Shown here: positions 11,339 through 24,400 of the stretch, in pieces
How positions within the stretch are numbered: the first letter of the stretch is position 1
Layout: each line of letters opens with the position of its first letter
Source of the DNA: Pestalotiopsis fici W106-1
Lineage: Eukaryota > Ascomycota > Sordariomycetes > Amphisphaeriales > Sporocadaceae
Assembly: GCF_000516985.1 (NCBI RefSeq)
Contig: NW_006917092.1
Location: 2,496,619-2,560,618 of the forward strand
Length of the DNA stretch: 64,000 nucleotides
Direction of reading: 5' to 3'
The notes under the pieces: generated by a model
The model's input: only the letters and a program-made list of their open reading frames with translations
The model's database searches: none
What the model was told of the DNA's origin: nothing
Made by a program: the position numbers and the translations under genes

Positions 11339-12853
11339 TCAGGAACATATGCGGTGCCAATCAAACAAACTGGCACAGATGCGGCCTGTCCACCGTCCGG
11401 GCGCGCCAAACAATGATGCGTACATAGGTGGCAACTTGGTAGTCTCGATTGCTTGTGGACAAGCCCAGCAAATGGAGAGAAGAATGAGCCAGTGTGCCAG
11501 TTTTCCCTGGACGCGTTGGCCAGGAACATAATGGCTGCCTATAGTGTATCCGGACACCAAGAACCAGTACCCAGCGCTGTTGAGTAAGTGAAAAATGCTA
11601 AATATCAGTTAATAATCGCGAGAAACTAGCAGCGTGTCGGCTACTCTCGTATACTCACATATTAATCCAAAATACCACCAAGCATATCGTCTGTTTGGGC
11701 GATGTGTATGTGATGTGGTAAACAGGTGAAATCCACAATAGCGTCATGATCACCTCGATTCGCAGTGAATGGTGGTAATTCCAGTCCCGAGTGGTACGCC
11801 ATGCAAGAAACAGGTAACGAACGAAAGCAAGTATGAAGCTCGCCTGCATTACATCAGTCCATTGCCCGAATGGTGAATATCTGCTCTCGATTCGTGACAT
11901 CGAATCAATACTTACCGTGATCGGCCCGACCACTGAGCGCACCGTTCTGTAATAACTCCAGCCCAATGCGATGCCACTTACGATCAGCATTGCCTGGCAA
12001 AGTCCCAGAAGGAAGAAGACCCACAAGCTAACAATATATTTCTGAAAGCAGTGCGGATGGAAGTCGCGGATTCTTGCATCTCGTCTGATTTGGTCGCCGC
12101 ACCACTTGCACTTGGTTTGCGAATTAGTCAATGCGTCCCAGTACACCCGAGTAAACAAAAAGAATGCAGGGGGCAAAATTGTATTCTTCAAGCTCCGGAC
12201 TTATTTGTGCTTCCAAATGCGCATCGTGAGCCAAAAATGCATTGCCCAACAGGCCTGATAGCTGTAGAAAATCTGCTTACAGAGAGTCTTCCAGGATAAC
12301 AAAACCAGCAGCACGAAGAGAATAAATTACCCTGATCGTATGACCAAGTAAGGTCTTCACGATATAGGAAAGGGGAATGATAATGACAGACCCGACAGTA
12401 GTGCTCCAATTCTTTGCGCAAGCCTAAGGGGCCGCCAAATCGACGAGAAATGATCCTAGGGGTATAGAGATCAGAGAAATATTTGCAAGTCTGGCGAAGT
12501 GAACGAATATCCATAAAATCCATGTGGTTGATTAGTAATAGTTGGATCTCTTGAGGAAACTGGAAAATATATGACGGACTGCCTCCTGCAAATGTATTCG
12601 TTGCGGTTACTTTGGGCGTCGCTCCAGACTCGGGTAAGAGCAATAACCCAACCTTTCGATACCTTGGGAAAAGCTTGAATTGAATCGGCCCTGTCCCTGA
12701 GCGCTGATGAGAAGCCAGCTCAATGTCCTCACGCTGCTCGTGCGGCAACAGGTGCCGTTTCTGGAGCCTATGGTAGACATGCCATAACGATTCTCTGAGC
12801 ATCCAGAGAAGCTCGGATACGAAGTGGCGCGCACGGGTAGGCATACTGATCAA
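11339..12853 (-). CDS. F-box protein with Cys pairs and C-terminal membrane segments
   Basis: Proposed exons 12853-12281, 12185-11916, 11843-11659 and 11576-11339 give 421 residues in one frame. Introns 2 (72 bp, branch CTGAT) and 3 (82 bp, donor GTGAGT) are convincing; intron 1 (12280-12186) is my best choice among alternatives. Residues about 97-135 form an F-box (FQFPQEIQLLLINHMD, then LRQTCKYF). After it come paired cysteines (CRVC, CCWFC, CKWC), suggesting a zinc-binding region. The C-terminal half has two or more hydrophobic helices (VSLWVFFLLGLCQAMLIVSGIALGW; ASFILAFVRYLFLAW). F-box proteins recruit substrates to SCF ubiquitin ligases; the membrane helices imply an integral membrane form. 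The substrate is unknown. Confidence 0.65.
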
Positions 12854-14412
12854 TAAAAACCATGCGTTGTCGAGCTCCGACCGGCGAGTTGAAGTATCAT
12901 GTTGGGAGGAAATGTGTTGATTGATCTGAGTGCCTGATTTGTGACAGGCGACACATCACAGCTGAGGCCGCGCTACCTGGACTCAAACGAAGGATTCTTC
13001 GGCGCGCTTCAGCTTACCCCCAGCTTTTGCGGACGTTTGGGATTTGCACCAAAAATGTCAGCAAGGCTGAGGTTTTGCTGCCTGGGTCTGCCTTTGTTGC
13101 CCCTGCAACTTTGGGATGCGTATACGTATTCTTTCTTCCAATGCTGGTTCAGCTTTCGACCAATTGTCTGCGCTGGCAATCGCTATATCTTCAGCTCCGG
13201 ATACTCTTATGGGTGATTGCAACGTCTAGCAAGACAAAAAGGACATGATAAGACTTGGATTCAAGCAGTAATACAACAACCATTTGACATGAACTGACAG
13301 CTCCTGTTGAATTATGACAGGATTGACATCATTTGGTCGCAAATGCAACCGACGTAACGCCAAGAATAAGCAGCACCTTACCTGTTCCTTGGGACTTCCT
13401 GCCTCTTGTTTTCTTTCTTTCTTTCTTCAGGCCTTGCATTCACTTGCTTCGGGCACCGTACATAGGCAGCCCAGAAGGCAGGTAGACACCTTATAACATT
13501 AGCAATGGAGTTGGGCAGAGTAGCATATACGTGGCAGGAAGTATCACTTCATCCCGCTTTTTATGCCGTTTGGACTAGGCGACTTACCTGGTTCGAAGCA
13601 ATGTATTTGTGGCTCAAGTTGTGCGTGCAAACATGATAATGATGTGATGGAGTTGTGAGTCCTGACCCACGGACCCCGGGCGGTGCTCTCCAACCTCCCC
13701 GCCATCTGATCGTTGGTGCCCGCCGCTAAAGTGGGCGGCGATGGCGCGGACCCCACCAAGACCCCACAAGCTTACAGTCGACAGCGAGCTTGCCAAGCTG
13801 GCCCTGGCCCCTTGGCAGATGATGCAGGCTTCAATTGGCCAAGCACCAGGAGCTTGGGCCTCGATTTAGCGTGTCTGACGCGAGCTTGTTCAGCGTGCAA
13901 AACGTGCCATCATCACTAATAGACTCAGAACCCAATTCCAAGTGACATGTAAACATGTGCTTTTTAAGCTTGTACGACAGTTCAAACCCGAAATCTTAAG
14001 TTCAATTTCGAAACGAGAATAATGACCACTTCTTCTCATATGATATATCTCATGACTTCCATGGGCGTTTTCCTTCAAGACTTTGCTGCGTTCCTGTTCT
14101 ACTCTCTCACAATGTTTCATCTGTATGTCCTATACAACGCTGAACTGAGGGGGCTGGGGAGTTGCTATACTGCCCACCTTACCCAACCTCGGATTTACAG
14201 CGCCAACTCGCACCCTGGGATGCGTCCACCCAGCCTCTTGCCCTGATGCCTTCCAACCATATTTCATTTCTGCAGTCGCCCATGATGCATTTCCACATTT
14301 CCTTGCATCAGTGATCTGCCAGACGCTGCGCTTGACCTCGTACTAGTAGTAGCAATTGGTTCCAATTCCCCGAGAGTGGAGTTGGGACCTGCAGCAAGAC
14401 CTCCACGCAAGC
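12854..14412. other. divergent intergenic region, nothing coding seen
   Basis: Lies between a minus-strand gene and a plus-strand gene, so it should carry both promoters. A TTTC simple repeat sits at about 13410-13427. No other structure is evident. Confidence 0.5.
13410..13427. repeat. TTTC microsatellite
   Basis: Four tandem TTTC units in the divergent intergenic region upstream of the DUF3433 gene. A pyrimidine tract like this is common in fungal promoters. Confidence 0.6.
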
Positions 14413-17400
14413 ATGAATTTCCAAGGCCTCGGCCACGACTATGTCAGAAAGAACCGTATGTCATGTCGCCTAATCTCCACCTTGTTTTTGTTGTTGTCAA
14501 TTCTTATCTTTCAGCTTGCTTGTGCATGCGCCGGAGAAAGAGAAGAAGAAGAAGAAGGAAACCGGGCAGTGAAGAAACAAGCGCAACTCTCACTAACAGG
14601 AAAACAAAACCACCACAGGCTCCGATTACACCTATAGAACATACTCTTCGAATGCGACTGCTCCCACTTCGGCTTCGCAGATCACCGTCATCCACGCTCC
14701 ATTAAAACAGAGATCGGAGGAGTCGGCACCGCCAAGTCCTCCCACCGTTGTACCATATCTTCCTTCTCCTCCCTCGACTCCCGAGCCGGACAGCCCAGTA
14801 CCAACAAGGCGACCACAACGAACACGGCCTCGGGCACGGGCTCGGCCTCAGCCTCAGCAACGGCGACGGGCTCCTACATATCATGTTGCCCGAGAGCCTG
14901 TAGTAGACCCTCGACCGATTGTTCGCTTCCATCCCAACCAAGTCACCATGACCGCTTCACCACCGCCGACGACCGACTGGGTAGTCTCGGATTTCCGAGA
15001 CGAGCTTGTCAGAAATGTCGAGACATCCGTTACACCAGGCGTAGACAGCACGCCGTACATCATTCATGCCTTGGAAACCATGACGCAACCAAGAGACGAT
15101 GGCCGCATTATGTCTGCAGCTCGTTCCTCCTCCACCAGCCAGGCCACAAACCCAATACTGAGATATCTTCCCTCGTCGATACCGGGTCTCTTCCAGCCAA
15201 AGGCCGCTTACATCCCGGTGTCTACTGCTGATCCAGACCCAAATGCCCCGCGCAACATTTTGACCCCCGAGGAAGAATTGGCGGCATTGCGTCGTCACCG
15301 GAAACGGACCAATTCCGAGGATCCGCAAGCCAACCAACCAATGCTTCCGCTTGGACGACGACCAAGCTGGCTGCGGCCGCTTTCAAGTGGCACTATCAGA
15401 GTGCCGTATTCAGTATCCAGCAATGAGGACGATGGCCATCCTTGGGGCCCTGAAGATGTGATCAAGTTTGTGGATCGAATGGACGAATTAGAGCAAACAC
15501 CCCCGCCGAGACGGTCCCCGCGGGATATCGACAACTGGCAGTCTCAGAGTGATGTCTTCACGGATGATCCCGAAATGGCATCAATGTTTCCTCGTCTTGA
15601 TTACAAGCCCTGGACCTTGCGCCTGCCTTGTCTGTTCATATTAGCTGGACTATGCGTTTTGATGGTTGCAGCACTCATATTTTGTGCCATCTTTTCTGAT
15701 CGCCAGCAAGGTCTCATGGCCTACAGTGGCACAATCTATGACGGCGGCTACTTTCTTTTCCGGATATTCCCTCAGTTTCTGGCCGCGCTGATACTTCTTT
15801 ACGCCCAAATCGTTATCACGGCTGCGTTCAGGGTCTTGCCTTTCTCAGCATTGGCAGCTGAAGATGTACGATCACGACGAAATGTGGGTTTCTTGCCCCT
15901 ATATCCCAAGACGTTCTTGTGGCCGCAGTATGTCAGCACCTGGCGAGTTCGAATACCCATCATCATGACTTGGCTTTTGAACTTTACAATACCCTTGCAA
16001 AGTTGCTTGTTCACAGTTGTATATATCGAAGAGCAGTGGATTTGGTGCACCGTACAAGGTGTGGCCTGGGTTCTTGTCGCCCTGTACGTCTTCATGTTGT
16101 TAGCGACATTGCTTTTGGCAGGCTTTTGGCATCATCGAAGAACTGGTCTGGGGCCGAAGTGGGATATGCGAACACTTGCCGACATCATCGCCCTCCTCGC
16201 ACCAAGCAATTCTGCACAGCAGTTTTCGGGAACGGAAAATGCAGTGAGACGGAACGACATGAGACACATGCTCTTCAGCAATATTGAGCGCCTTGGCTAT
16301 TGGCGTTCTCCAGAGGCACCGGAGCTAAACCTCTGGTATGGCATTGGTTCTCCGGCTCACGACGAGAAGGTCAATTTCGAATCACTGGGCGACTATGTGC
16401 ATGAAAAGGGCCCCCGCGGAGCGCCACCAAACGTGATGCCGTCTGCAGGAGGTATACGCAACCGCTATCTGCCGTGGTGCTTTCGAGACACGCAGGTCAG
16501 CTTTTGGGCTGTTGCAACCGGTATTCTTCTCATCACCTTGTTCGTTATTTGTTTCAACCCCAAAACGGATATTCGAAGCGGCTTCGTGCCCCTCATCAGC
16601 GCTGCACCCATACCAGGCGCGTTCTCGGCTGCCAATTTCCTGTACTCTTTCGTACCAGCGTTGCTAGGAATGATCATCTTCCTCGTCTTTCAGTCTCTTG
16701 ATCTGACGCTGCGCATCCTCACACCTTGGGGGGAGCTTTCACGCGTAGAAGGTTCCTTGGCCAGGAACTCAATTTTGCTCGACTACGCCGCTTGCCTCCC
16801 ATTGGAGTCGACGTGGAAGGCCCTCAAGCACGGCCACTGGAAAGTGGCGTTCATCTCACTGTTTGCAACATTTTCGTTTCTGATACCTGTTTTGGCTGGA
16901 GGCATGTTCATGGCGCTGACAGCACCTGATCATATCGTACGAATGTACCCTAATGTCCCAGTGCTAGCAATCATCCTCACTTTGCTCACCCTCATGTTGT
17001 TGGCTCTTGTTGCTCTCATCTTTAACAGAGACCAATTTCGCTTGCCGCACGCTGTCACGTGCTTGAATGAAATCATCAGCTTCTGCTACGCCGAGGATCT
17101 ACGGGCCGACCCGGCTTTTCAGTGGGCTCAGAGTCACCGACTGCTCAAGATGAAGCTTGGAGCGTACATGGACAATGCAGAGCAAAGCAGATGGTTCTTC
17201 AGTGCTGGCTACGGCAAGAAGGGCGCGCTCGGTATTCGACGTTATGGGAGATACACTGGCGATACCCCCTATGTCCAAGCTGCCAAGCGCCGAGCCCGAG
17301 AAAAGCGCGAAATGGCCGGTCGAATTTTGAGGCGAGCGGCGGAAAAGGATTTGGCGATCGATCGGCAGCGCCAGTACGAAATATCCAGACCAGTGCCCAA

Positions 17401-17428
17401 GGGCAATTCGACCATGATTTCGCCATGA
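14413..17428 (+). CDS. DUF3433 multispanning membrane protein
   Basis: The obvious start at 14948 is internal: the frame stays open upstream with conserved-looking sequence to 14619. A 43-nt first exon (14413-14455) splices through a 163 bp intron (donor GTATGT, branch CTAAC, acceptor CACAG at 14618) in perfect frame, giving 950 residues. The N-terminal ~340 residues are Pro/Arg/Ser-rich and cytosolic in character. Two blocks of membrane helices follow (residues about 355-520 and about 645-830), each opening with a Trp/Arg-Pro-containing helix. This duplicated layout is typical of DUF3433, a fungal membrane family of unknown function. The C-terminus is strongly basic (AAKRRAREKREMAGRILRRA). 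Role is unknown; plasma-membrane location is inferred. The intron contains a GAA simple repeat. Confidence 0.85.
14541..14557. repeat. GAA/AGA microsatellite inside intron 1 of the DUF3433 gene
   Basis: Five to six AGA units within the 14456-14618 intron. If the intron were retained this would read as an Arg or Glu run, so it could mislead gene prediction at this locus. Confidence 0.6.
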
Positions 17429-20292
17429 CTGTCATGATCGAATGGACTACCTACCTATTATTACCCTCAGGGGCTTTTGTATTTTGTATTCTCGATAATT
17501 TGTTTCATACCCTCCGCCTAGTGGCAAATGGTTTTAGAGTATATGGACACGACATCTTCACGGAAAACGAACGAATCTAATGGGGCAACGGATCACGAAT
17601 GCATGGGCTGGGGCGTTTTTCTTCTTCTTCGAATGTTTATCAATGTATATGAAGGTATGGAAAAGCTCCCTGATGTGAGAGAAGAGCGTACGATAGATGT
17701 GCGAGTAATGAAGGATATCGAGTGACCTATTGTTTCAAAAACGTACGATTTGGCCAAGTTGAAATCTCCGCATTCCCATCTACCATGTGATAGATGTTTT
17801 GTTTCTCCCTAGACAGAAGATTGAATGAAGACCACTGGGGGCAATGAAAACATGGCGAAAGAATGCGAGAACTTTTTATGCATTACACAAAGCGCATAAG
17901 GTTCCTTGCTTTCTTGGGAACCAAGCCAAGTGATTTCCACAAACTTCTACGTCTTGGATTTTGGTTGGTGGTGGCGGGCCTTAAAAAAAGAATCAGATAT
18001 TCATACTCCTCTCAACAAAGTAATGAGTGAGACCGATACGAGGCCAAACCAGCTGAAAATGGAAAAGAACAAGGTAAGGTGTTTGTCGGAAAAAAGTATG
18101 GGACGTCCAGAGTGTGAAAGGGCGGGGGGACTTGCGCAAGAAAAGGGTCCGCGGCTAGGTAAGCCCTTTTTTGTTCCTTTTCCTCTTGGCTGCCCTTTGA
18201 CTGTCTCTCTCCTCCAGCCCGTATAACGATCAACGGCTTTGGTTCCCCTGTTCAGGAACGAAATGTCTCAAGAAAACCAACGGTGTCCTATCGGAAGCTT
18301 GGGACTTTTTTATCCCCGCGGACTACCATTTTCTGTCTCCAGAGGAATCAGGGATATTGGAATATGCTTTTTTCCCCATCTCCTCTTTCCCTTGTACCTA
18401 GCTAGTGAAGGGAGGAGGGAAGAGGAGGAGGACAGGAGGAGGAGGGAGAGAAAACTAGTCTTTCCCATTTTCCTTCTCTTGCACCATGGCCTGAATACAA
18501 GTCCAGATCAAGGTCTCCCCTCCTTGCTCCTCCAATCCATTCTGCAATCATGTCCCCCGTCTCCCTGACAGAGTATTGGCCATAATCAAAAGACCTCCCG
18601 GACACGCGACTATTTTTCACAAGTTATGCATGTCTTGCTTCCCCAAACGGCCGGTGCGCGCGTTTATGCAAGGAGGAGGAGGAGGGTGTGAATGAGTTAC
18701 CCCTGAGCTTATGCACGTTTGACGTATGCGGGCTTGGGACCTTTTTATTTTTCTTATTCCTATGATTTCCTGTCTTTCCCTTTCTACTTTTTTTTGTTTT
18801 CTTCTCCTTGGGCCAAGTCCTGTCCCTTGCACTAGATGAAAAGCCTGGGTACATGTAAGCCACCAGGACAGCCACTGACATATAGCCACAAATAGTTTTC
18901 CACCCTAGGGGATATTGTCGCTGGAACACGCGAAAATTAGGATCTCTTCATGTTCATTACTATAGGTTCATTCCATACGAGTTTATTGCATGTAATCTTC
19001 CTCTGATCGCCATCTATCATGGCTTGAGTGGGTGATTCCAGTGATCCGTAAAAGTGCAATGCACAGAGTATGAATATCACACATACAACTTGGAAATAGC
19101 AATTGATTTCCCACGGAATGCATGCTTACGTAAGATCTATACATGGCCATGCATTGGTGAAAAAGGAAAATAAGAAAACACACTTCATCATCATCTCATC
19201 TTTCATACTTTGCCCCGCTTTATGCGTGTCTCGAAGTATGAGAAAAGCCTCCATTTTGTGCGTATGCAAGAGCTTTCTTTCCTTCTTTTCTTTTCTTATT
19301 CTTTCTCTGCGCTTCCTTTACAATTCTTTTTGTTAAATGTATGTATACAATGTGAATAAAAAAGGCTGAAGGGAACAGGGGATCACCGGCCATAGCCAAA
19401 CCCTAAACAAGATTCCCTCTCATCTTTAGAGTTGTAGGGTCAAAACTCTGTGGAGTATAAACGCACCTTGAAAGACTTCTTCATTTCATCTGAGCAAAAA
19501 GTCCAGAGCCGAAAGCGGAAAGAAGCTTTTGTACTGCGTCAGAGGCTTTGCATGGCAGCATAATCGTTGAAAAGGTCCAAGGGAAATCTTCCGTAGTATT
19601 CTCTCTGTGATGCAGCCGAGCCCGATGGCGATCTGCTAAGTTGTACAGAACATGAGAACTGTGTTTTTCTAATATGGTAATCTGACAGTTGCAGGGAAAC
19701 GGGCTCCTAAACAAAAGCTGGTTGCGAGGTTTGGTTGTTTGATTGCGAGTATCAATATATTCATGAGTAAACATGCATTGGATGTATCCCTCAAGGCTTC
19801 AGTCTCAATGAGCCTCCAGCCTAGTAGCTGTGCCCGGGAATATATTTATAAACAAAAACCAGCGCCAGCAACGGCTGTAGCACTCCCGACAACTCCAGGC
19901 TCAATAGCCTCCCATTTAAATGCTCGGCGCCCATGGCCACTTATGCCCAGTACTCCGTTTCGTTTCTGACATGGCAGTCAATATGTTTCGTGCAACTCGC
20001 CCTCGAACCCATTCATGTCGCGGCCGTCATGGGGATCTAGCAGTCCCAATGAGAGAACAAAAGAAAATAAGAAGAGGAGGGAGAAAAGAAAGATGGCAGA
20101 AGGTAGGCACAAGAACCTCACATTGTAAAATAGTATGATACATGTGGACATACATGCGCCAACATGGAGAAAGTCAATAGAGAACATATCGAAACAGAAG
20201 GACAAATGCAAATTAAGAGAAAAATAAAATAAAAGTCGTTTGCAGTAAATGAACGCGCAGACACGGGAGTAACCACAAGCAGAAAACAATAG
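17429..20292. other. 2.9 kb convergent intergenic region, no gene
   Basis: Lies between two convergent genes and should hold two 3' UTRs. It includes a purine-rich AGGAGG tract at about 18410-18452. Short open frames have no domain or splice support. Confidence 0.5.
18410..18452. repeat. purine-rich AGG/GAGGAGG tract
   Basis: An imperfect G/A run with repeated GAGGAGG units, in the convergent intergenic region. Function unknown; possibly simple low-complexity sequence. Confidence 0.6.
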
Positions 20293-21474
20293 TTATTTAT
20301 TGCTCTTGAGTCCCAACATTCGCCCCAAGGAGCCGCCCCTTTTACGTCCGAGGCTGCCTCCTGATGCGAGCATGGCGGCGGCTGTCTTTTTCTCGGGACT
20401 CAGACTGCTCTTTTCGCTCGCGCTCTTCTTGTGGCCCTTGGTATGATTGTCAGCCTTTTTGGACCCGATGTCCTTGAGGCTCTTCTTTTGTTGCAGACCT
20501 CTCGCGATTCGCTTAGCTAATGTTTCGTTCTCACTGGTTGACTCGGCGTCTGAGTCGAAATCGAAGACAGAGACAAAGCGCTCGATCTGAGGTGGTGCCG
20601 ATCTCAACTGATCTGGGATGGGCGGGACCGGTACTGGGAAAGGCGAGGTTGTTGCGTGGTACTCTGACTTCTCTCTGATGTTGTATGAAGATACTGATGG
20701 ACGTAATCGAGCTGGAGAATCAGCTGCCGCGACGTCTGCCTGCGAAGATATGATCGTATTGGGGGTCGTTGATGGGGTCAGCACCAAACTCGGTGGCGCC
20801 ACTCGATGTTTGAGATGGGAAATGGATTTGCTTCCTTTCAAAAGCCGACTAGGTGGCTCAGGGGTCATAGATGAGATACGAGGCGGGAGTTGTGTGATCC
20901 GAGTCGGCAGTGGTGTTGATTTGGGATAGACAGAATACGACGTTGTGTTCCTGGCAGGCTTCAAATTAGGCCTTGGGAGCGGTGGCTTCGACAGCGGCCA
21001 CTGCGAGGTATTCGTATCAGGCTGCTCCTGGCTGGCTTGAGTGATGGTGACCGAATCGTCATCTGGTCCTTCGACAATTGTTGTTTTGTAGTAATCGAGA
21101 GAAAACCGATCTGGAGTCTGCGACTGGGATATGCTCGAATTTTGGTGTTTGTGTCGATGGTGAGATTTGTTGGTTCCAGCCGGCCAAAAGCTATCCCACA
21201 ACTCGCTCGCTGAGGTATTGTAGTGGTAATCATCCTCAGCAGAAGCTTCAGAGTCGGAGCTATCTGTCATGCCAGGGAGGGAGCCGCTGGAAGTGACTGA
21301 TGACCGGCTGTCTGATTGTTCATGTCGAATAGCATGCCCATCAGGCCGAGGATAAGAGAAATTCTTTCCTAGCTGAATCCGACTGACAGGCCTGTCCCTA
21401 AGAGTCCGGGCTCCATCAACATTGTTATATTGCATGACGTCTAAGTCCGCCAGCCTGTGGTCCGCCATGCTCAT
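20293..21474 (-). CDS. disordered Ser/Pro-rich hypothetical protein (393 aa)
   Basis: A single uninterrupted 393-residue frame begins ATGAGCATGG. Composition is low in hydrophobics and high in Ser, Pro, Asp and Lys, so most of it is likely unstructured. Recognisable pieces are an acidic stretch (SDSEASAEDDYHY, about residues 75-87), several SR/SP/TP sites that could be phosphorylated, an acidic VFDFDSDAESTSENE followed by a basic helix (KRIARGLQQKKSLKDIG), and a terminal tail with two GGSLGR units ending in MLGLKSNK. The tail-like repeats and spacing suggest a real conserved fungal protein. I do not recognise a domain; a regulatory or scaffold role is only a guess. The upstream 500 bp contains short upstream ATGs in the presumed leader. 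Confidence 0.65.
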   Translation of the reverse strand: MSMADHRLADLDVMQYNNVDGARTLRDRPVSRIQLGKNFSYPRPDGHAIRHEQSDSRSSVTSSGSLPGMTDSSDSEASAEDDYHYNTSASELWDSFWPAGTNKSHHRHKHQNSSISQSQTPDRFSLDYYKTTIVEGPDDDSVTITQASQEQPDTNTSQWPLSKPPLPRPNLKPARNTTSYSVYPKSTPLPTRITQLPPRISSMTPEPPSRLLKGSKSISHLKHRVAPPSLVLTPSTTPNTIISSQADVAAADSPARLRPSVSSYNIREKSEYHATTSPFPVPVPPIPDQLRSAPPQIERFVSVFDFDSDAESTSENETLAKRIARGLQQKKSLKDIGSKKADNHTKGHKKSASEKSSLSPEKKTAAAMLASGGSLGRKRGGSLGRMLGLKSNK

Positions 21475-24400
21475 GGTATCTCAATGAGACCTCTAAAAAG
21501 GGTTGAATAAGTCCAAGATCAGGATAACATCGATGATCAGGTCCGATCAGATCTCGATGTAAGGCCGGATGGCGGGGCAGTGGATGTTTATAGAGGACTA
21601 TCCACCGAGGATGGTGGTCAACCAAGACAGTATAGTATAATAGTTGAGTGGTAGATCCTTTGGAGGGTGGGGGATTCGGAAGCTAAGGGGTATCAAGGGA
21701 ATATAAGTCCTTAGAGCCTAGGCTAGAGATGGGAAAGACATGGGGAGAGGATGAGGATGAGGAGGCTCTCAGATTTTTAGGATCAACAAAACAGGAGGGA
21801 TTGTGAGGCAGAGGACAAGAGTAATGATAGACAGGGAATTCCCTTGGCAAGTCTAGGTGGAGCTTGTTTTGGGCGGACGCTGGGCGGAACGGGCTTGAAG
21901 CAAAAAAGAATGTTTGTGCAAAGATGCATAACAGCAAGGGAGATTCCAATGCTGCGCCTTGCGACTTTGTTGTCTCGACCGTCCCTCTGATCCCTTGGCA
22001 GCGGGAATACATACGCCACGAGGCTCGGAATGCAGCAAGGCAGATACTCGCGGGAAAAGAACAAACGCTGGAGTCTCCAGATGCTGTCGAATATGATGGT
22101 GTCCGGCCCTGCTTACCCGGCGGCGTGTTTCGAAAAGCAAGTAAAATACTGCAGCAAGACCAGATCAGCGTAGCCATTGCCTTGATTGCATACCTATGCA
22201 GCACACCACAATCGCTCCGAGTATACTTTTTTTATGTACGAACAAACAGAGAAAGAATGTGTGCGTATGCTTCTTTTTTGCCTTTGGGAAGCAGGAACAG
22301 GCAAGCCAACGGTCTGAATCGGGCTGGACGACAAACAGTGGTGAGAGCACCTGGTGTACAAACCTTAACCGCGAACCGGGAAGAATGTATCAGGGCATCG
22401 TTCGGTGCCCTCTCATGCCAGCCACCACACCACGCCGGCCCTCATTGGACTTTTGTTGGACTAGCGGTGATATGTCCTCGATTGAGGCCCACCCTCTTCA
22501 AGGTGATAGATCGCGAAAGCCAGAGGGAGAGGTGCAAATACTAACACATTGGCAAAGGGGAAGAAGCCGAAACACGCTTATGCCCACAGGCTGCTAGCTC
22601 GAAGCACCTACTGATATGATACCTTAGGGGGAAGCAAGATGTTGTCGGCTGACTCACCGAGAGTAGTTGATGCATGACTCCAAAGCTGTACTCGTGCTGC
22701 CTTGGGAAGCAGGAACAGCGTGTGTTCCTGTATAGTGTTGCAGGCCGGTCGTACTTTGTTTGTTGAGCCGCGGGAGGTAGAAACGACTGGCGGAGGGTCT
22801 GGAAGCCAACGACGACGGGTGCCAGGGTGCTTTGGGAGCCCGAACGAACCGATGCACCGAGACACTCTGCGTCACCACTAGCACAGGACAACCATGGACA
22901 CTGCGACACGCCCTCCCAAAGCCTCCCCAGATGGTCGTGGTGCGAGAAGCTGGCGAGCTGGGAGAACTTTGTCCTGGCAGCCGATAAACATGTACGTATC
23001 TGTCTGTACCTAGCAAAGCCGTCTGGGTTTTGGTTTAGGCGTCTCCAGTCCGGCGGCTCTGAGGCGGCTGATTGCCCATAGCTGCCGACAGGATGGCATG
23101 GTCGTTGGTACGATGCCGATCATTCCTAAGCGAGGCCTGATCAGAGTGATTATTTCCGAATATGGATTTTTCTCAGGTCGCCTCGACTATTGAAAATCCA
23201 AACGGCGTATTGTTATTGTTTTTTTTTTTTCGACATTGGCCAAACGTTTGATGATCCCTTAGGGGAATTCTTGTTGAAATTGCGAGAATATGATGTGTTC
23301 CCTGTCATATTTGACCTACCTAGGAGTCCCTGCTTCCTTATTAGGTAGCCTACCTAGGTGCCCTACAACTACCTTAAGCGACAGGGCGCTACAGGTATGT
23401 ACTCTGGAGGCTGCCCTTGGTTGCAATGGAAGCAAGTCACCCTTTTACGGTATCTAACCCACAGCGGGAGGGTGCATTAAGACGCGGCAATTGCATAGGT
23501 AGCCCAATCTTCCTAGATGGATGAATCTTAATGCAGCGCAATGGGTCCGTATCAAGCAGCATTACCGGGCACGGGCAAGCCGGGGTCCATGTTGGTAAGG
23601 GTAGGTAGCCTAGGAGAGAAGACGGCTGAGGCATGACAGCATTTTGGTTTGGATTTCTTTTTTTTAAGTTTACTAAATCCCCTGACCGCGAGGACTAGTC
23701 CAATATTTCAAAAAGAAGGCTCAGTAGAAAGAAAGAAGGAAACACCTTTGCGGCTCCGAACTCGAAACTCTTCCTACCCTTCCTGTCATACTGTGTATCG
23801 CCTTGCCAGACGCATTGCCTTGGAAAGTGATGCATAGACGGATACACAGATGGAAGTATGGGGCGCCACCAAAACACAACCTGGACTTCCGGCGGCTTGG
23901 AGGCGGCGGCGCCCAACACAAATGACGACCCAATCGGAAACTCATCCTGTCCATGTTCTAGTCCCTGAAGTAGGCTGCTCAAACAGAGTAACCTAGGTAT
24001 GTATGTAATGATGCTCCAAACCCTTGACGGTTGGTTGTAGTGCTAATAAGGCAAGGTATAGCTTTGCCGCAAGAGGCTTCATGGAAGACCCCCGGTCGCA
24101 ATTAGCGGGTCTCCCGGCTCATGCAAGCACTATAATCCCGACAGTCGATAATCGCGATGACTGACCAGGGAGCTCTCGATCATATACGGGACAAACGCAT
24201 GCCGTTGAAGAAATTTCACAGAAGAAATCCAGGCAATGGCCGAAATCCTATTTGCGCGGCATTGAGCTCGGCATCGAAGCAAACGAGTCGTTCCTCCACC
24301 CTGATGTGACCCCCGGACAAGACCACTGTTCCCTGGCAACCGGAACCATCTTCCACCTCCAAGTGTTGTGATAGCTCATCTCACAAACGCTTGCACTCCA

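Noticed and set aside
14948..17428. 826-residue form of the DUF3433 protein
   Set aside because: The frame is open upstream and a clean mini-exon splice gives a longer, better-supported product.
21683..22204. 173-codon minus-strand frame upstream of the disordered-protein gene
   Set aside because: Same strand as, and just upstream of, the 393-residue gene; no features; more likely leader or promoter sequence.
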